Shown here piece by piece: positions 1-9,563 of a stretch of 36,275 bases of DNA. This stretch comes from CAYQQR01 sp964420035. GTDB taxonomy: Bacteria; Bacteroidota; Bacteroidia; Bacteroidales; SM23-62. The stretch lies in the NCBI GenBank assembly GCA_964420035.1, contig CAYQQR010000042.1, positions 1 through 36,275 on the forward strand, given 5' to 3'. The translations under genes were made by a program, and so were the position numbers. Positions within the stretch are counted from its first letter, which is position 1. Every line of letters begins with the position of its first letter. The notes under the pieces were generated by a model. The model was not told the origin of the DNA and did no database searches. It worked only from the letters and a program-made list of their open reading frames with translations.

Positions 1-206
1 TGTTAAGAACTGGCTTGCAATAAATTATCCTGAATACCTTTAAACCAAATCCTTGTCTTAATTTCTTAAAAACATATTTCATCTCTTACCTTTATTCTTT
101 TTCAAATCATTAAAATCTCTTGATTTTTAAATTCATTATTTCTATTTAGGATAAATGCTCTCGTTCCTTATTATTCATTTCTTAAAATTGTAGAAAGGAG
201 TTCCCC

Positions 207-449
207 ATGGAAAGCTCTAATCAAAGTACAGTTTCAGTCGGCAACTGGTTTGTAACCATTCTACTCATGGCCATCCCAATCGTCAACATCATCCTGTTAT
301 TCGTCTGGGCCTTTGGCCGTGATACCCCGGAAAGCAAAGCAAACTTGGTCAAAGCAAGTCTAATCTGGTTTGCCATCGCCATCGTATTTTATGTGCTATT
401 CGCCCTCATCATCGGCGTAGGCGCCTCTTCTATGTTTTCGGGTTATTAG
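207..449 (+). CDS. Small two-helix inner-membrane protein of unknown function
   Basis: An 80-residue protein with two hydrophobic segments, at about residues 13-36 and 50-74, joined by a short polar loop containing RDTPESK. This layout predicts a small inner-membrane protein with two spanning helices. Small proteins with this look (a PIVNIILLFVWAFG-type first helix) are common in Bacteroidota and Firmicutes, and I know of no assigned function. The start is well supported: AAGGAG lies at 195-200, six bases before the ATG. It is the only + strand gene in the window and converges on the end of the long minus-strand array, sharing the hairpin region at 464-531. Nothing links it to glycan use. Confidence 0.8.
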   Translation: MESSNQSTVSVGNWFVTILLMAIPIVNIILLFVWAFGRDTPESKANLVKASLIWFAIAIVFYVLFALIIGVGASSMFSGY

Positions 450-463
450 ACAATCTTGGCACA

Positions 464-531
464 TAAAAAAAGGCGCCAGCTGTCAGACCGCCTAGGGGGG
501 GCAGCCACTGACGAGGGGTACTGGCGCCTTT
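464..531 (-). terminator. Nested GC-rich hairpin terminator closing the sulfatase/GH array
   Basis: The arms AAAGGCGCCAG (469-479) and CTGGCGCCTTT (521-531) form a perfect 11-bp stem. Read on the minus strand, the stem is followed by a run of seven T residues (470-464), as expected for a rho-independent terminator of the minus-strand genes ending at 620. On the + strand only three T residues follow the stem, so termination of the 207-449 gene there would be weaker. The 41-nt loop holds a second stem, GTCAG (482-486) with CTGAC (508-512). That is unusually elaborate for a terminator. Confidence 0.75.
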
Positions 532-619
532 CACAATTCAAACAGGTATTATTAATTTTTCCTATACATTCCATTTTTCAAAATGGTCTACCTAAGAATC
601 GAAGCGAAAGTTCTTAAAA

Positions 620-2002
620 TCAGATTTCGCCTAGCCAGGCTCTTAATTCACGAGTTAGTTTGGCAACCATCTCTGGCTCCCATTTGATCAGGTTCCATCG
701 TTCATATGGATCTTCTTGCAAGTTGAATAATTCTAAAGCTTCTCCCCCTTTCGCAAGCATTTTCCATTTGCCATGCCGTACAACCTCGGTAGCAACGGGT
801 TCTGGTTTCTCATCGGTTACGGCATCATAAAATCCCCTGTAGATATCCATTTTCCAAAAAACTGTGCGATTTTGAATTGTTTCACCATTCATCATTGCAG
901 GCAATAAATTTATCCCGTCCGTTCTCACATCTGCGGGAATTGAAATGTTTGCAGCAGCACACATAGTGGCTAAAATATCATTGGTAACAGTCAATTCTTC
1001 ACACACCGTATCAGATTTTATCTTACCTGGCCACCAGGCAATCATTGGCATATGTATGCCGCCCTCGTGCAGGTCACATTTCCTTCCTTTTAATGGCCCG
1101 GGGCTTCCCTGGTGGCTGGGTCCATTATCGCTGGTAAAAATCACCAAGGTATTGTTCTGAATGTCTAACTCTTTCAGTTTATCCAATACTTCACCAACGC
1201 CATAGTCCAGATGATCCACCATAGAACGATAAAGCAAATCGTCGCCATGAGCTCTATTTTGATACGGTGAAATGTGTGGTTTGGGAGCCGGTTCATATGG
1301 TGTATGAGGAACATCAAACCATAAATTCAGAAAAAACGGCTGATCGGTCTGATTTTTTTGTTCAATAAATTTAAGTGCTTGTTCAATCTTATAATCCGTC
1401 CAATGTTTATTCACCTCTTCAACGGGCTCGTCATTTCGCACAAGGTAATTAGCACCCTCGCGGTACAATCTCCTCTCCTGTATGAGCTTTGCACGTATTT
1501 GTGGATCTTCATACATGCATAAATAATGATCGAATCCGTGCTGCAAAGGTCCAGGGATGCTGCATTCTCTGTTTTCGCAATGCTTTACATTCAAACCGCC
1601 AAGGTGCCATTTGCCGATGTGCATGGAAACATAATCTGATTCTTTCAACAACTTTGGCAACGTTGATACATTGGCAGGTAAATGCATTTCCCGGTCATTA
1701 AAATGCCGGGTAATATTAAAACGCAGAGGATATCGTCCGGTTAAACAACTTACCCGCGTTGGTGAACACACTGCAGCTGCAGAGTAAAAATGAGTAAAGC
1801 GCATGCCCTCATCCGCCATTTTGTTGAGATTTGGCGTCTCTATACGCCGCCCTCCAAAACACTCTAAATCACCTATTCCCAGATCATCTGCAAGAATAAA
1901 AATCAGATTCGGAGGTTTGGAAGATTTTGGGGCTTGACAATTATATAAACTTGTTGCCACAACTCCGGATGCAATTAACGAAAGAAAACGTCTTCGTTCC
2001 AT
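620..2002 (-). CDS. S1-type sulfatase, Tat-exported
   Basis: A 460-residue type I (formylglycine) sulfatase of the alkaline-phosphatase superfamily, expected to hydrolyse sulfate esters on a glycan. Visible motifs are the metal-binding DD at residues 39-40, the signature CSPTR at 79-83 whose Cys79 would become formylglycine, GKWHLG at 130-135 and a later TSDNG. The N-terminus has a twin-arginine pattern, RRRFLSL, then a hydrophobic stretch ending in LYNC, so export is probably by Tat and lipidation is possible. It is the last gene of the array; its ATG follows the TGA of the PhoD-like gene by one base, so the two are almost certainly co-transcribed. The signature resembles that of the sulfatase at 9564-11003. 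Sulfated sugar and position cannot be read from sequence. Confidence 0.93.
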   Translation of the reverse strand: MERRRFLSLIASGVVATSLYNCQAPKSSKPPNLIFILADDLGIGDLECFGGRRIETPNLNKMADEGMRFTHFYSAAAVCSPTRVSCLTGRYPLRFNITRHFNDREMHLPANVSTLPKLLKESDYVSMHIGKWHLGGLNVKHCENRECSIPGPLQHGFDHYLCMYEDPQIRAKLIQERRLYREGANYLVRNDEPVEEVNKHWTDYKIEQALKFIEQKNQTDQPFFLNLWFDVPHTPYEPAPKPHISPYQNRAHGDDLLYRSMVDHLDYGVGEVLDKLKELDIQNNTLVIFTSDNGPSHQGSPGPLKGRKCDLHEGGIHMPMIAWWPGKIKSDTVCEELTVTNDILATMCAAANISIPADVRTDGINLLPAMMNGETIQNRTVFWKMDIYRGFYDAVTDEKPEPVATEVVRHGKWKMLAKGGEALELFNLQEDPYERWNLIKWEPEMVAKLTRELRAWLGEI

Positions 2003-2003
2003 C

Positions 2004-4661
2004 TCAATTTCCCTTCTTTTGAATTTTTAATATGCTACCATTATGGCCTTCAATAGCCTGAATGTCAGAAATCTCATTATACTGCCCGTTTTCTGATATA
2101 CGGATCATGTACTGGCCAGGTCTTAATACTTTGGGTTGGTATTTTAATTTATTTAAGCGGATTGTATTTTCTATTTCTCGAGTTTTCTCATTTAAAACCT
2201 GTACAACGGGATAACTATATCCGGTCAATTCCAAAGTCGGCAAATAAGCTGCGTTCTCACCGCCATAATTATCCAGTTGATTGACAATAAGTGGCCACCC
2301 GTCAAACTGTTTAGCTTCTTTTTGGGTCGGATCAACCTCCCTCGGCCAGCAATTCATGGTTATTGTCCGTTCCATTTTATTGAAATCGATAATTCCATAT
2401 CCGGATCGTTTCCGATACAATTCAGCCCGTTTTCTGTTTCTTTGTGCTTCGCTCAATTGCGCTGGTCGTATGGGATTAGCAGCAGCATAAACTGTCATTC
2501 GGTTATTGAATGCATCAAAATACCGGCCTGTATAGTCTGGATTTCCGGGTAGATGATTCTCTCCCGGATGAACCGGCTCCCATACTCGTTGATGTCCCAC
2601 AGCAATAGATGGGACGCAAAACGCGACACTGCCATCTTCCCACTCATCAACGCCATAATGAATCGTCGTGCCTAAATGTTGATCCCCGCATATGTGTACA
2701 GCAAAACCTCGACGAATAATATCCACAGCCCTGTTCCTGCCGGACTGAGGCCAACTGTTTTTATCCAAATCGCGCGCCAGTTTTTGATCGGGCCGTGTAT
2801 GCACACCATTAAAGTTAGTTTGCGATAACAAAGCCTTCACCTGTAGGCCTTGATCCCAATTCTCTGTCCATGACTTTAAGAACTTTAATTGGCGATCTCC
2901 CAACAATACCGCTCCCGGCACATCCAGCCTGCTCATGTCCACAAATTCCTGAGAAATCCACGGCCCGCTTCGAGGGATATCCTCTGGCAAAATGGCAGGA
3001 CCAGTCTTGAATTTTCGATCTTCTATAATGGCAAAGCTGATACCGCCCCAATTCAGTTCGGTATAATATACACCTATACCACGCTGTACCGGTGTTGGAT
3101 CAAAGGGATCTGGCAAATGACTATTATGAGTACGTTGGACAACATTCACCAATTCAGCAGACATCTGATATCCGCCCTCATGAATATTCTCGCAATGTTT
3201 GCCGCCGGCTCCCCACAAATTGCCTTGATAGACATCATGATCGTCTGGAATGGTTACCGTTGGAATATTACGGGTAAGGTCTCTATACGCCCAACACCAG
3301 AGATACCATTTGTACAGGTAATCCAATTCTGTTTGCTCTCCGCGTGTTGGCACATGTTCGTAAATTTGATCTCCTGAGAAAAACAATAAATCGGGTGAAT
3401 GCTGCTTTACATGACGGACCAGTTCGGCATGAGGAAACCAGACATTATCATAAGTCCAGCGGGCTTGCACCGCATCCGGTGTCAAAATCACTTTGGTATC
3501 CGCCCACCGTTCACCTTTACTTGACTCTGCAGTGTGATGCATATTCATATTGCCAGTAAACGCTGCCACGCGGAATTCTGCTTTATCGATTGGATTTTTG
3601 CGAATGGTACCGTAATAATAGCAATTTTCAATTTTGCCAGTTGGTGTTTTGAGTGGATATACAACTCGAAAATCATGCTCACGACTGTCATCCCAGTTTT
3701 TTACCACAAAACCGGCCGTATAACCAAAATGAACAATGCGTTTCTCATCGACCGTTTGCCAGGGCTCATCCGGTGTTGTTTTGATTTCCAGCGAGGCCTT
3801 TGGTAAATCCGCTTCTCCCAAAGGCGGGAATTGCGCGGTCATTTTTAATTTTTGTTGATGAACGGTATACTGAGTCGCGAGCACTGGGCCAAAAACTCTC
3901 TTCGGATATTCGTCGATCTTTGAACCGGATACGTTCCAATCCTTGAACCAAAACCGGCTTCCATTTTTTTCCTCTTGATTCCCTTCGCTGGGAAATCCCG
4001 GATGACTGACCAAGGCTATATTCCCGAACAATCGTTTCTTTTCGACATTATCGAGCGAAACTGTGCTCAATATATTATTGGTTGACAGATCACTAACGAG
4101 CAGTTCAAGAGTGTAAGTATCACCTGTCGATTTGCCTTTTAAAACAAGCAAAACTTGCTCCGGAGAGGAAGATGGAGAATTGGTATCGCTATTTAATATG
4201 CGATAATTCTCTGCTTCCATATCACGAAAAACAGCTTTTCCCGATCCTTCCATAACAGCCAGAATCCCACCGCCTTTGCCAGGTTCATGATGCACCAAAC
4301 TGGCGCCACGATAATCCATGTCCGGTTCGCCGGCGCCAATTAAAAATCCACTCCAACCTAAAGTGCCTGAAGCATCGGATTTATCCAACGTTCCGGTTTT
4401 AACTGAAATCTCAAACGAACCGGATTGATCATTTAATCGATGGCTTAGCAGATGAACGGTTCGAACGGGTTTGTTAAATCGCGCTTCTGTACATTCAAGT
4501 CGCCCATCCTTAATACGCCAGTCCTGTAAACGATTGGCCCAATATTCCGGGCCAATCCAAATTCGATTCACTTCCTTAGGCCATTCGGATTGGAATTCTG
4601 CGGCGACTAGTAAAAAAGGTGAAAGAATTAAAATTATCAAAAAGCATTTTCTTGATTTCAT
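2004..4661 (-). CDS. PhoD-like metallophosphatase/phosphodiesterase with N-terminal jelly-roll-like region
   Basis: An 885-residue secreted protein of the PhoD-like calcineurin-fold family, whose members cleave phosphate mono- or diesters with bound metals. Motifs are FSGDQIYE (about 428-435), IPDDHDVYQGN (about 471-481) and CGDQH (about 658-662). The first 250 residues look like a beta-rich concanavalin/LamG-type region, from composition only. I place the start at 4661 rather than at the in-frame ATG at 4679: GGAG lies five bases before the 4661 ATG, the 4679 ATG has no ribosome site, and translation from 4661 gives a clean Sec signal peptide (KSRKCFLIILILSPFLLVAA). It starts 29 bases after the GH36-like gene stops. 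A PhoD-like enzyme inside a sulfatase/glycosidase array suggests a phosphate-bearing substrate or phosphate salvage, or activity on another ester; this is inference. Confidence 0.87.
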   Translation of the reverse strand: MKSRKCFLIILILSPFLLVAAEFQSEWPKEVNRIWIGPEYWANRLQDWRIKDGRLECTEARFNKPVRTVHLLSHRLNDQSGSFEISVKTGTLDKSDASGTLGWSGFLIGAGEPDMDYRGASLVHHEPGKGGGILAVMEGSGKAVFRDMEAENYRILNSDTNSPSSSPEQVLLVLKGKSTGDTYTLELLVSDLSTNNILSTVSLDNVEKKRLFGNIALVSHPGFPSEGNQEEKNGSRFWFKDWNVSGSKIDEYPKRVFGPVLATQYTVHQQKLKMTAQFPPLGEADLPKASLEIKTTPDEPWQTVDEKRIVHFGYTAGFVVKNWDDSREHDFRVVYPLKTPTGKIENCYYYGTIRKNPIDKAEFRVAAFTGNMNMHHTAESSKGERWADTKVILTPDAVQARWTYDNVWFPHAELVRHVKQHSPDLLFFSGDQIYEHVPTRGEQTELDYLYKWYLWCWAYRDLTRNIPTVTIPDDHDVYQGNLWGAGGKHCENIHEGGYQMSAELVNVVQRTHNSHLPDPFDPTPVQRGIGVYYTELNWGGISFAIIEDRKFKTGPAILPEDIPRSGPWISQEFVDMSRLDVPGAVLLGDRQLKFLKSWTENWDQGLQVKALLSQTNFNGVHTRPDQKLARDLDKNSWPQSGRNRAVDIIRRGFAVHICGDQHLGTTIHYGVDEWEDGSVAFCVPSIAVGHQRVWEPVHPGENHLPGNPDYTGRYFDAFNNRMTVYAAANPIRPAQLSEAQRNRKRAELYRKRSGYGIIDFNKMERTITMNCWPREVDPTQKEAKQFDGWPLIVNQLDNYGGENAAYLPTLELTGYSYPVVQVLNEKTREIENTIRLNKLKYQPKVLRPGQYMIRISENGQYNEISDIQAIEGHNGSILKIQKKGN

Positions 4662-4690
4662 AAGAACTCCATAATTCAAATCATTTACAA

Positions 4691-6721
4691 TTAGTCTTGT
4701 TGCAATACATAATATTTTAAAAACTTGAAATGGGGTGTTTTTGAGATTTTAAATTCAACAAAACCATTGTTATCCACATTGACAGTTCGAACAGATTCGT
4801 TGATCAAATCGGTTATTTCAATTGCTTTGCCTGCCAAATAATGCAATTGGATGTTTTTAGTGGATTCGCCATTTTTTAATTCGCGAAAGAGTGTGATATA
4901 GCCTGTATCTGTTTTGTTGTTATGATTTTGAAATCCAGCCCAGGATGCGTTATCCGGCTTGTCCCCAATTGGGTAGACATAGCCTTTATACATCGCTTTT
5001 CGATGTTCTTTGTACAAGGCAAGCAGAGGCCGTATTTGTTTCCTATCTTCCTGGTCATAATATTGCGTTTCCTGGAAAAATATAGGCGATCCCATGAGTG
5101 TAATTGCGACGCAATAGGGATGGTTGTGTTTATGCGCATCACTAACGTCCGGATTGACGCGGTCAATATTCTGCACGGTAATTTGAAATTTGTTCAAATT
5201 GACATATTTTGACACCTGCCAGGCATCTCTGAGGACTAGGTGGGGTACATAGACCACGTGTTCGGGCTTTACCGGCTTGCGGTTTTCTAAGTAAATATTT
5301 CCATACTCCCGTCCAAAATAATAACCCATCCGCGGAGGATTCTCAGTCACATCCCAGTTAATCCGCACCAGGTGATTGGTGTATTCGGTAAATTTGTGGA
5401 CTTTGGTAATCAAATCTTCCATCTCATCATAGGATTTAAGATTGATAAAATCCAGTTTATAATAATTGAAACCGCCCTGGTCAAAATTGTATTTTAATAC
5501 ATCCAAAGGGATTCTTTCTCCGGCAGCCCATAATCCAAGGGTGATATCATATTTTCTGGCAATTTGTCGCACTTTACTCCAGCCATTGGGATAGCGCTCT
5601 TCTATTGGTTTCCAACTATCATAATCGTTGCCTTGCCAACCATCATCAATTTGTTGAACATCAATTCCCAAATCCGCCTGGCTTTTAATTTCTTTGATCA
5701 CATTTTCCTCGGCCGCCCGGCTTTGTGCTACGCGTTTTTCTGCAGTGCTTCCCCAGGTATTGGCCAAAATATAAATATCTCGAACCGGATCAATGGGGTA
5801 CCTGTCCCGGTCAAATCTTTTAAGTGCGAGCTCTCTGCCTGTATCACCTTTTTGATATACAACGCTCCAACTTGCCCAAGCAGTCCTGTAGCGCTCCGTT
5901 AGAATATCTTTTTCTGTCAATCCCCACCCTGTGGAAACCAAACCGGATTGACCACATGTAAAAATGCCGGTGTTCAGACCTTGCTGATTGACACACTTGT
6001 GTGATTCTTTGACCATTCCTAAACCTTCATTGTCATCTTCCAGCCACATCACACTGGCCCAATCATATTTTTCAGTCTCTTCTAAATCTGTTGTAATCAA
6101 ATCCTCCTTCAAAATCTCGGTTTCCTCTTTATTACGTCCCTGGGTATGGTTATAATATCCGACAATCCGTCGATTCAGATCATTCATTTTAACTGGAATG
6201 TAATCTACACGGGCAAGGTTTGATTCATCCGAATCCGACGAAGAAAAGTTCGATAATCCTTTTACAAAAATTTGTGTGCGTAGGCCAGGTGAATTCGGAT
6301 ATACCCAAATTACATATTTTATTTGAAGGTTAGGTGCTGGGTATTTCATTTCTACAATAACCTTAATATGATCTGAGGTAAAAGGATCAAATCGTACATG
6401 TTCAGCGGAAATATACACCAACTCACATGTAGTGTTATTATCAATCATACCCGGAAAATTCAAGTCGCTTGTATATACCGGATCAATTCGAACCCATTCC
6501 TTTCCTGTAATCATATTCTTAAAACTTGTAGTAACCAAACCATTTCCTGTCCATTTCCATTCTCTTGACACCTGGCCGGTTTCAACATGCAGGATATTTC
6601 CATCCGTTTTCACAAAGGCGTGTTCAAATTGTCCTAATATTTGACTCTTAAAGATTCCTGCATAAATAGATTGTGAAAAAAGAATCAGAGTGATCAATAA
6701 AAATACTGTTTTTTTCTGCAT
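4691..6721 (-). CDS. GH36-like (clan GH-D) glycosidase, putative alpha-galactosidase
   Basis: A 676-residue protein with a Sec signal peptide (residues 1-21), a beta-rich N-terminal half and a TIM-barrel half resembling alpha-galactosidases of clan GH-D. Visible are NTWGS (321-325), QIDDGWQ (357-363), YKLDF with Asp424 in the expected nucleophile position, and INWDVT with Asp457 as a candidate acid/base. The usual RxGGD-type acid/base motif of GH36 is not apparent, so this may be a divergent subfamily. The C-terminal stretch from YPIGDKPD onward is a beta-sandwich-like tail shared with its paralogue at 12489-14591. The start has AAGGA close upstream. It lies between the beta-helix gene and the PhoD-like gene with gaps of about 28-29 bases, so it is probably in the same transcript. 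Alpha-galactosidase activity is inferred. Confidence 0.83.
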   Translation of the reverse strand: MQKKTVFLLITLILFSQSIYAGIFKSQILGQFEHAFVKTDGNILHVETGQVSREWKWTGNGLVTTSFKNMITGKEWVRIDPVYTSDLNFPGMIDNNTTCELVYISAEHVRFDPFTSDHIKVIVEMKYPAPNLQIKYVIWVYPNSPGLRTQIFVKGLSNFSSSDSDESNLARVDYIPVKMNDLNRRIVGYYNHTQGRNKEETEILKEDLITTDLEETEKYDWASVMWLEDDNEGLGMVKESHKCVNQQGLNTGIFTCGQSGLVSTGWGLTEKDILTERYRTAWASWSVVYQKGDTGRELALKRFDRDRYPIDPVRDIYILANTWGSTAEKRVAQSRAAEENVIKEIKSQADLGIDVQQIDDGWQGNDYDSWKPIEERYPNGWSKVRQIARKYDITLGLWAAGERIPLDVLKYNFDQGGFNYYKLDFINLKSYDEMEDLITKVHKFTEYTNHLVRINWDVTENPPRMGYYFGREYGNIYLENRKPVKPEHVVYVPHLVLRDAWQVSKYVNLNKFQITVQNIDRVNPDVSDAHKHNHPYCVAITLMGSPIFFQETQYYDQEDRKQIRPLLALYKEHRKAMYKGYVYPIGDKPDNASWAGFQNHNNKTDTGYITLFRELKNGESTKNIQLHYLAGKAIEITDLINESVRTVNVDNNGFVEFKISKTPHFKFLKYYVLQQD

Positions 6722-6749
6722 TTCATTCCTTTCTACTTTTTAAATGACA

Positions 6750-8018
6750 TTAAAATGGTGCGAGATCTGCATTCTTGGGTAAAACGCCCGTATGCGCTTC
6801 TTTGGATGTACGAACGGTATTTCCGGCCCAACTTACCAGTTTGCCTCTCTGCGCGCCCCAATCGACGGCATGAGCAAGCCGGTAACCCGAATACGAGCTT
6901 CCAAAGGTATTACCAAAAATTGCGGCGCAGGGTGAGCCGGTATCCACATTCACCATTTTTATAGCAGTTGTATTGGATTCCGGTTTTCCGAGAAAGATAC
7001 AGTGGCTGAACATAGTAATGCCAGCGGGCCATTGTGCCTCTTTTTCTCCCATTTGAACGATTGTTCCTTCATCACGCCAGATGAGCATTTGAGTGCCTAT
7101 GAATGTATTTTCGAATGCTTCGGATAATGTAACCAAGGGTTTTCTCTGTCTGGAATGTCCGTGAAACATGCACCCCACAAATTGCATTTTACGCTGGCGA
7201 CGCGATTCGGCTATGGGCACCGGACCGGCACTAATGCGCAGAGCATCAGTGGTCGGGAAATGGATCATAATGCCGGAAAACTGGGTGCTGTTGATTGTTT
7301 CATTGCGGGGGCGAATATCTTTGGTTTTTGAAACATACTCCGGCTCGATTAATAAAGCCGGATAGTCCTCACTGCCGCAGTTGTCAGATAAAATCAGATT
7401 TGCAAACAGATTTTCGATGCAGCAATCGCTAATCCACAAGCCAGGTCCATTCGTAGATCGCACGTGTAATGAATGTATGGTGGACAATTGCAAATGCCTT
7501 AATCGGATTCCAAAGGATTGGTTTTTACCATCGATCCAGATGTTATCCATAATCACATCTGTAATCAAATTATCCTCCCCCACTTTTGTTGCTTCCCTGA
7601 TTTCCGATTGAATGAGCGGCCCTGTATATCCTTGTGCTGGTATAATGGTTGGACCACCAGTACCGGTAATCCGGCACTGGGATTGCCAAATATCCAGGTA
7701 TCCATCAAATTCAAAGGGACGTGCGGATGAATCCAGAATTAGTGTTTTGGGCAGATTGGGGTTGGTCACCATGTCATCATAGGCAGTTTGTACGGCCTGA
7801 ACATCTGATTCAAAATCAGATGTATGGTAAAGGCCGCGCGTTGGATGTGTGGAAACGACAACACCCACAGAATTAACTTTTTCATTCAGAATTTTTGATT
7901 GATTTTCGCGATTGTTAGCAGCATTGCCTATTGCTGTCGAAGACAAGTATCCTACAGCAGCAAGTGATGGAATAGTGGCAAGCAGCTCTCTTCTTCCTAT
8001 CTTTTTAAAATCAGACAT
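6750..8018 (-). CDS. Tat-exported right-handed beta-helix protein, possible glycan-active enzyme
   Basis: A 422-residue protein with a twin-arginine type N-terminus (GRRELLATI followed by a hydrophobic run) and a body rich in short beta-strand turns of the kind seen in pectate-lyase-like right-handed beta-helices (for example IMDNIWIDGKN and WISDCCIENLFANLIL). Beta-helix folds in such loci include polysaccharide lyases and glycoside hydrolases such as GH28, GH110 and GH141, but I cannot assign it to a family and see no catalytic signature I trust. It sits between a sulfatase and a GH36-like gene on the same strand, with gaps of 62 and 28 bases, which supports a role on the same glycan. Its ribosome site is weak (AAGAATGAAAA). 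It could also be a non-catalytic binding protein. Confidence 0.7.
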   Translation of the reverse strand: MSDFKKIGRRELLATIPSLAAVGYLSSTAIGNAANNRENQSKILNEKVNSVGVVVSTHPTRGLYHTSDFESDVQAVQTAYDDMVTNPNLPKTLILDSSARPFEFDGYLDIWQSQCRITGTGGPTIIPAQGYTGPLIQSEIREATKVGEDNLITDVIMDNIWIDGKNQSFGIRLRHLQLSTIHSLHVRSTNGPGLWISDCCIENLFANLILSDNCGSEDYPALLIEPEYVSKTKDIRPRNETINSTQFSGIMIHFPTTDALRISAGPVPIAESRRQRKMQFVGCMFHGHSRQRKPLVTLSEAFENTFIGTQMLIWRDEGTIVQMGEKEAQWPAGITMFSHCIFLGKPESNTTAIKMVNVDTGSPCAAIFGNTFGSSYSGYRLAHAVDWGAQRGKLVSWAGNTVRTSKEAHTGVLPKNADLAPF

Positions 8019-8080
8019 TTTTTCATTCTTTGTTTTGTTTCGTTGTTCGCTTTCTCATTTCATTTTGCATAACTCGTTTA

Positions 8081-9523
8081 CTAACCTTTGTATCCGGGAT
8101 TGGGTTTGGGCATGTCTGCGTTCAACGATTGTCGCCAGTTTTTTAGCTCGTTATGTAGCTCTTTCGTCTTTTCTGGCAATTCTTCAGCCAGGTTTTTGGT
8201 TTCTCCTATATCATTCTGCAGATCATACAGTTCTAATCGTCCATCTTCAAAAAACTCGATCAACTTGTAGTTTCCTCGCCGTATAGCACCTGCGGGTGTT
8301 GTACGAAGCTCTCGCGTGCCTCCAGCTTGTAAATAGGCAGGGAAATGCCAAAAGATAGCATTCCTATTCAATGTGCTGCCATTTTTAATTATAGGTAACA
8401 GGCTTTCTCCATCCATTGGATAATTGGCTGGCGCATCGACTCCGGCTACATCCAAAAGGGTTGGATAAAAATCTGTGCTAATTACAGGGACATCCGTTAC
8501 TTGTCCTGGTTTGACAAATCCTGGCCAGCGCACAATCATCGGTACTCGAATACCCCCTTCATACAACATACCTTTACCACCACGCAGAGGTGCATTTGAT
8601 GTAATATCGTTAATTGGGATATCCAGATCTTCATATCCGCCTACACCACCATTATCGGATGACAGTAAAACAAAAGTATTCTCCGTCAAACCCAGTTCAT
8701 CTGCTTTTTGCAGGATTCGCCCTACCCCCGCATCCAGACTGGCGATCATAGCGGCATATTCAGGATTGTTTTGTCCAGAGCTTCCTGGTTTTGCTTTAAA
8801 CTTTTCTATTAAATTCTTTTTTGCCTGAATGGGTGTATGGACAGTGTAAAATGGTAAATAGAGGAAAAAGGGAGCATCTTTATTGTTTTCAATAAATTGT
8901 ATAGCTTCTTCAGTCAGCCGGTCCGTTAGATATTCTCCTTTAGGAGCATTTTTGAGATTTGGTAATTCGTAAGGACTAAAATAACCAGCCGGCGGATGAC
9001 CATGATGATCGCCCGCGATATTGACATCAAAACCTTGCGCTTTCGGGCCCAATTCCGGCGGATCGCCCATGTGCCACTTGCCCATGCTGGCTGATACATA
9101 TCCGCCTTTTTTTAATGCTTCAGCAATGGTGATTTTTTCGGATAATAAAATTCTGCGATTTTCAGGCGGGACAAGTTTTCTGTCTTCCAATTTGCCTCGT
9201 ACAGGATCGTTGACCGTATATACGCCATGCCTCGGTGTATACTGTCCGCTTAGCAGGCATGCACGGGTAGGGGCACAATTCGGAGCATTGGCATAAGCAT
9301 TCGTGAATTTTATCCCCTCTTTTGCCAGTTTGTCAATATTGGGGGTTTCGTAATATTGACTTCCAAAACAACCCAGATCGCTCCATCCCATATCGTCAAC
9401 GAGAAATAAAATAATATTGGGCTTTCGGGAAATGTCGCAGCTTAGGTAATTTACACATGATGATCCCACCACTGCCCCAATTATACTCTTGGACGATGCT
9501 TTTAAAAAAGTTCTTCTATCCAT
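8081..9523 (-). CDS. S1-type sulfatase, Tat-exported
   Basis: A 480-residue formylglycine sulfatase. Metal ligands DD are at 43-44, the signature CAPTR is at 83-87 (Cys83 is the formylglycine precursor), and GKWHMGD and SSDNGG motifs follow. The N-terminus DRRTFLKAS followed by a hydrophobic run is a Tat-type signal. GGGAGAG lies four bases before the ATG. Its C-terminal third closely resembles the sulfatase at 11018-12478 (shared TTPA-AIR-G-KLIEFFED pattern and YTPRH after the signature), so the two look like paralogues from an in-locus duplication. The sulfatase between them (9564-11003) belongs to a different group. Substrate position is unknown; it is likely to act on the same glycan as its neighbours. 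Confidence 0.93.
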   Translation of the reverse strand: MDRRTFLKASSKSIIGAVVGSSCVNYLSCDISRKPNIILFLVDDMGWSDLGCFGSQYYETPNIDKLAKEGIKFTNAYANAPNCAPTRACLLSGQYTPRHGVYTVNDPVRGKLEDRKLVPPENRRILLSEKITIAEALKKGGYVSASMGKWHMGDPPELGPKAQGFDVNIAGDHHGHPPAGYFSPYELPNLKNAPKGEYLTDRLTEEAIQFIENNKDAPFFLYLPFYTVHTPIQAKKNLIEKFKAKPGSSGQNNPEYAAMIASLDAGVGRILQKADELGLTENTFVLLSSDNGGVGGYEDLDIPINDITSNAPLRGGKGMLYEGGIRVPMIVRWPGFVKPGQVTDVPVISTDFYPTLLDVAGVDAPANYPMDGESLLPIIKNGSTLNRNAIFWHFPAYLQAGGTRELRTTPAGAIRRGNYKLIEFFEDGRLELYDLQNDIGETKNLAEELPEKTKELHNELKNWRQSLNADMPKPNPGYKG

Positions 9524-9563
9524 TATTCTCTCCCGATTAAATATTTCAATATATGTTTATATT

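Noticed and set aside
1..206. Possible gene end or promoter elements at the left edge
   Set aside because: Only AT-rich sequence was seen; apart from the ribosome site at 195-200, no promoter boxes stood out enough to report.
2889..3377. 162-codon + strand open frame opposite the PhoD-like gene
   Set aside because: It is entirely antisense to conserved metallophosphatase motifs and has no protein-family resemblance.
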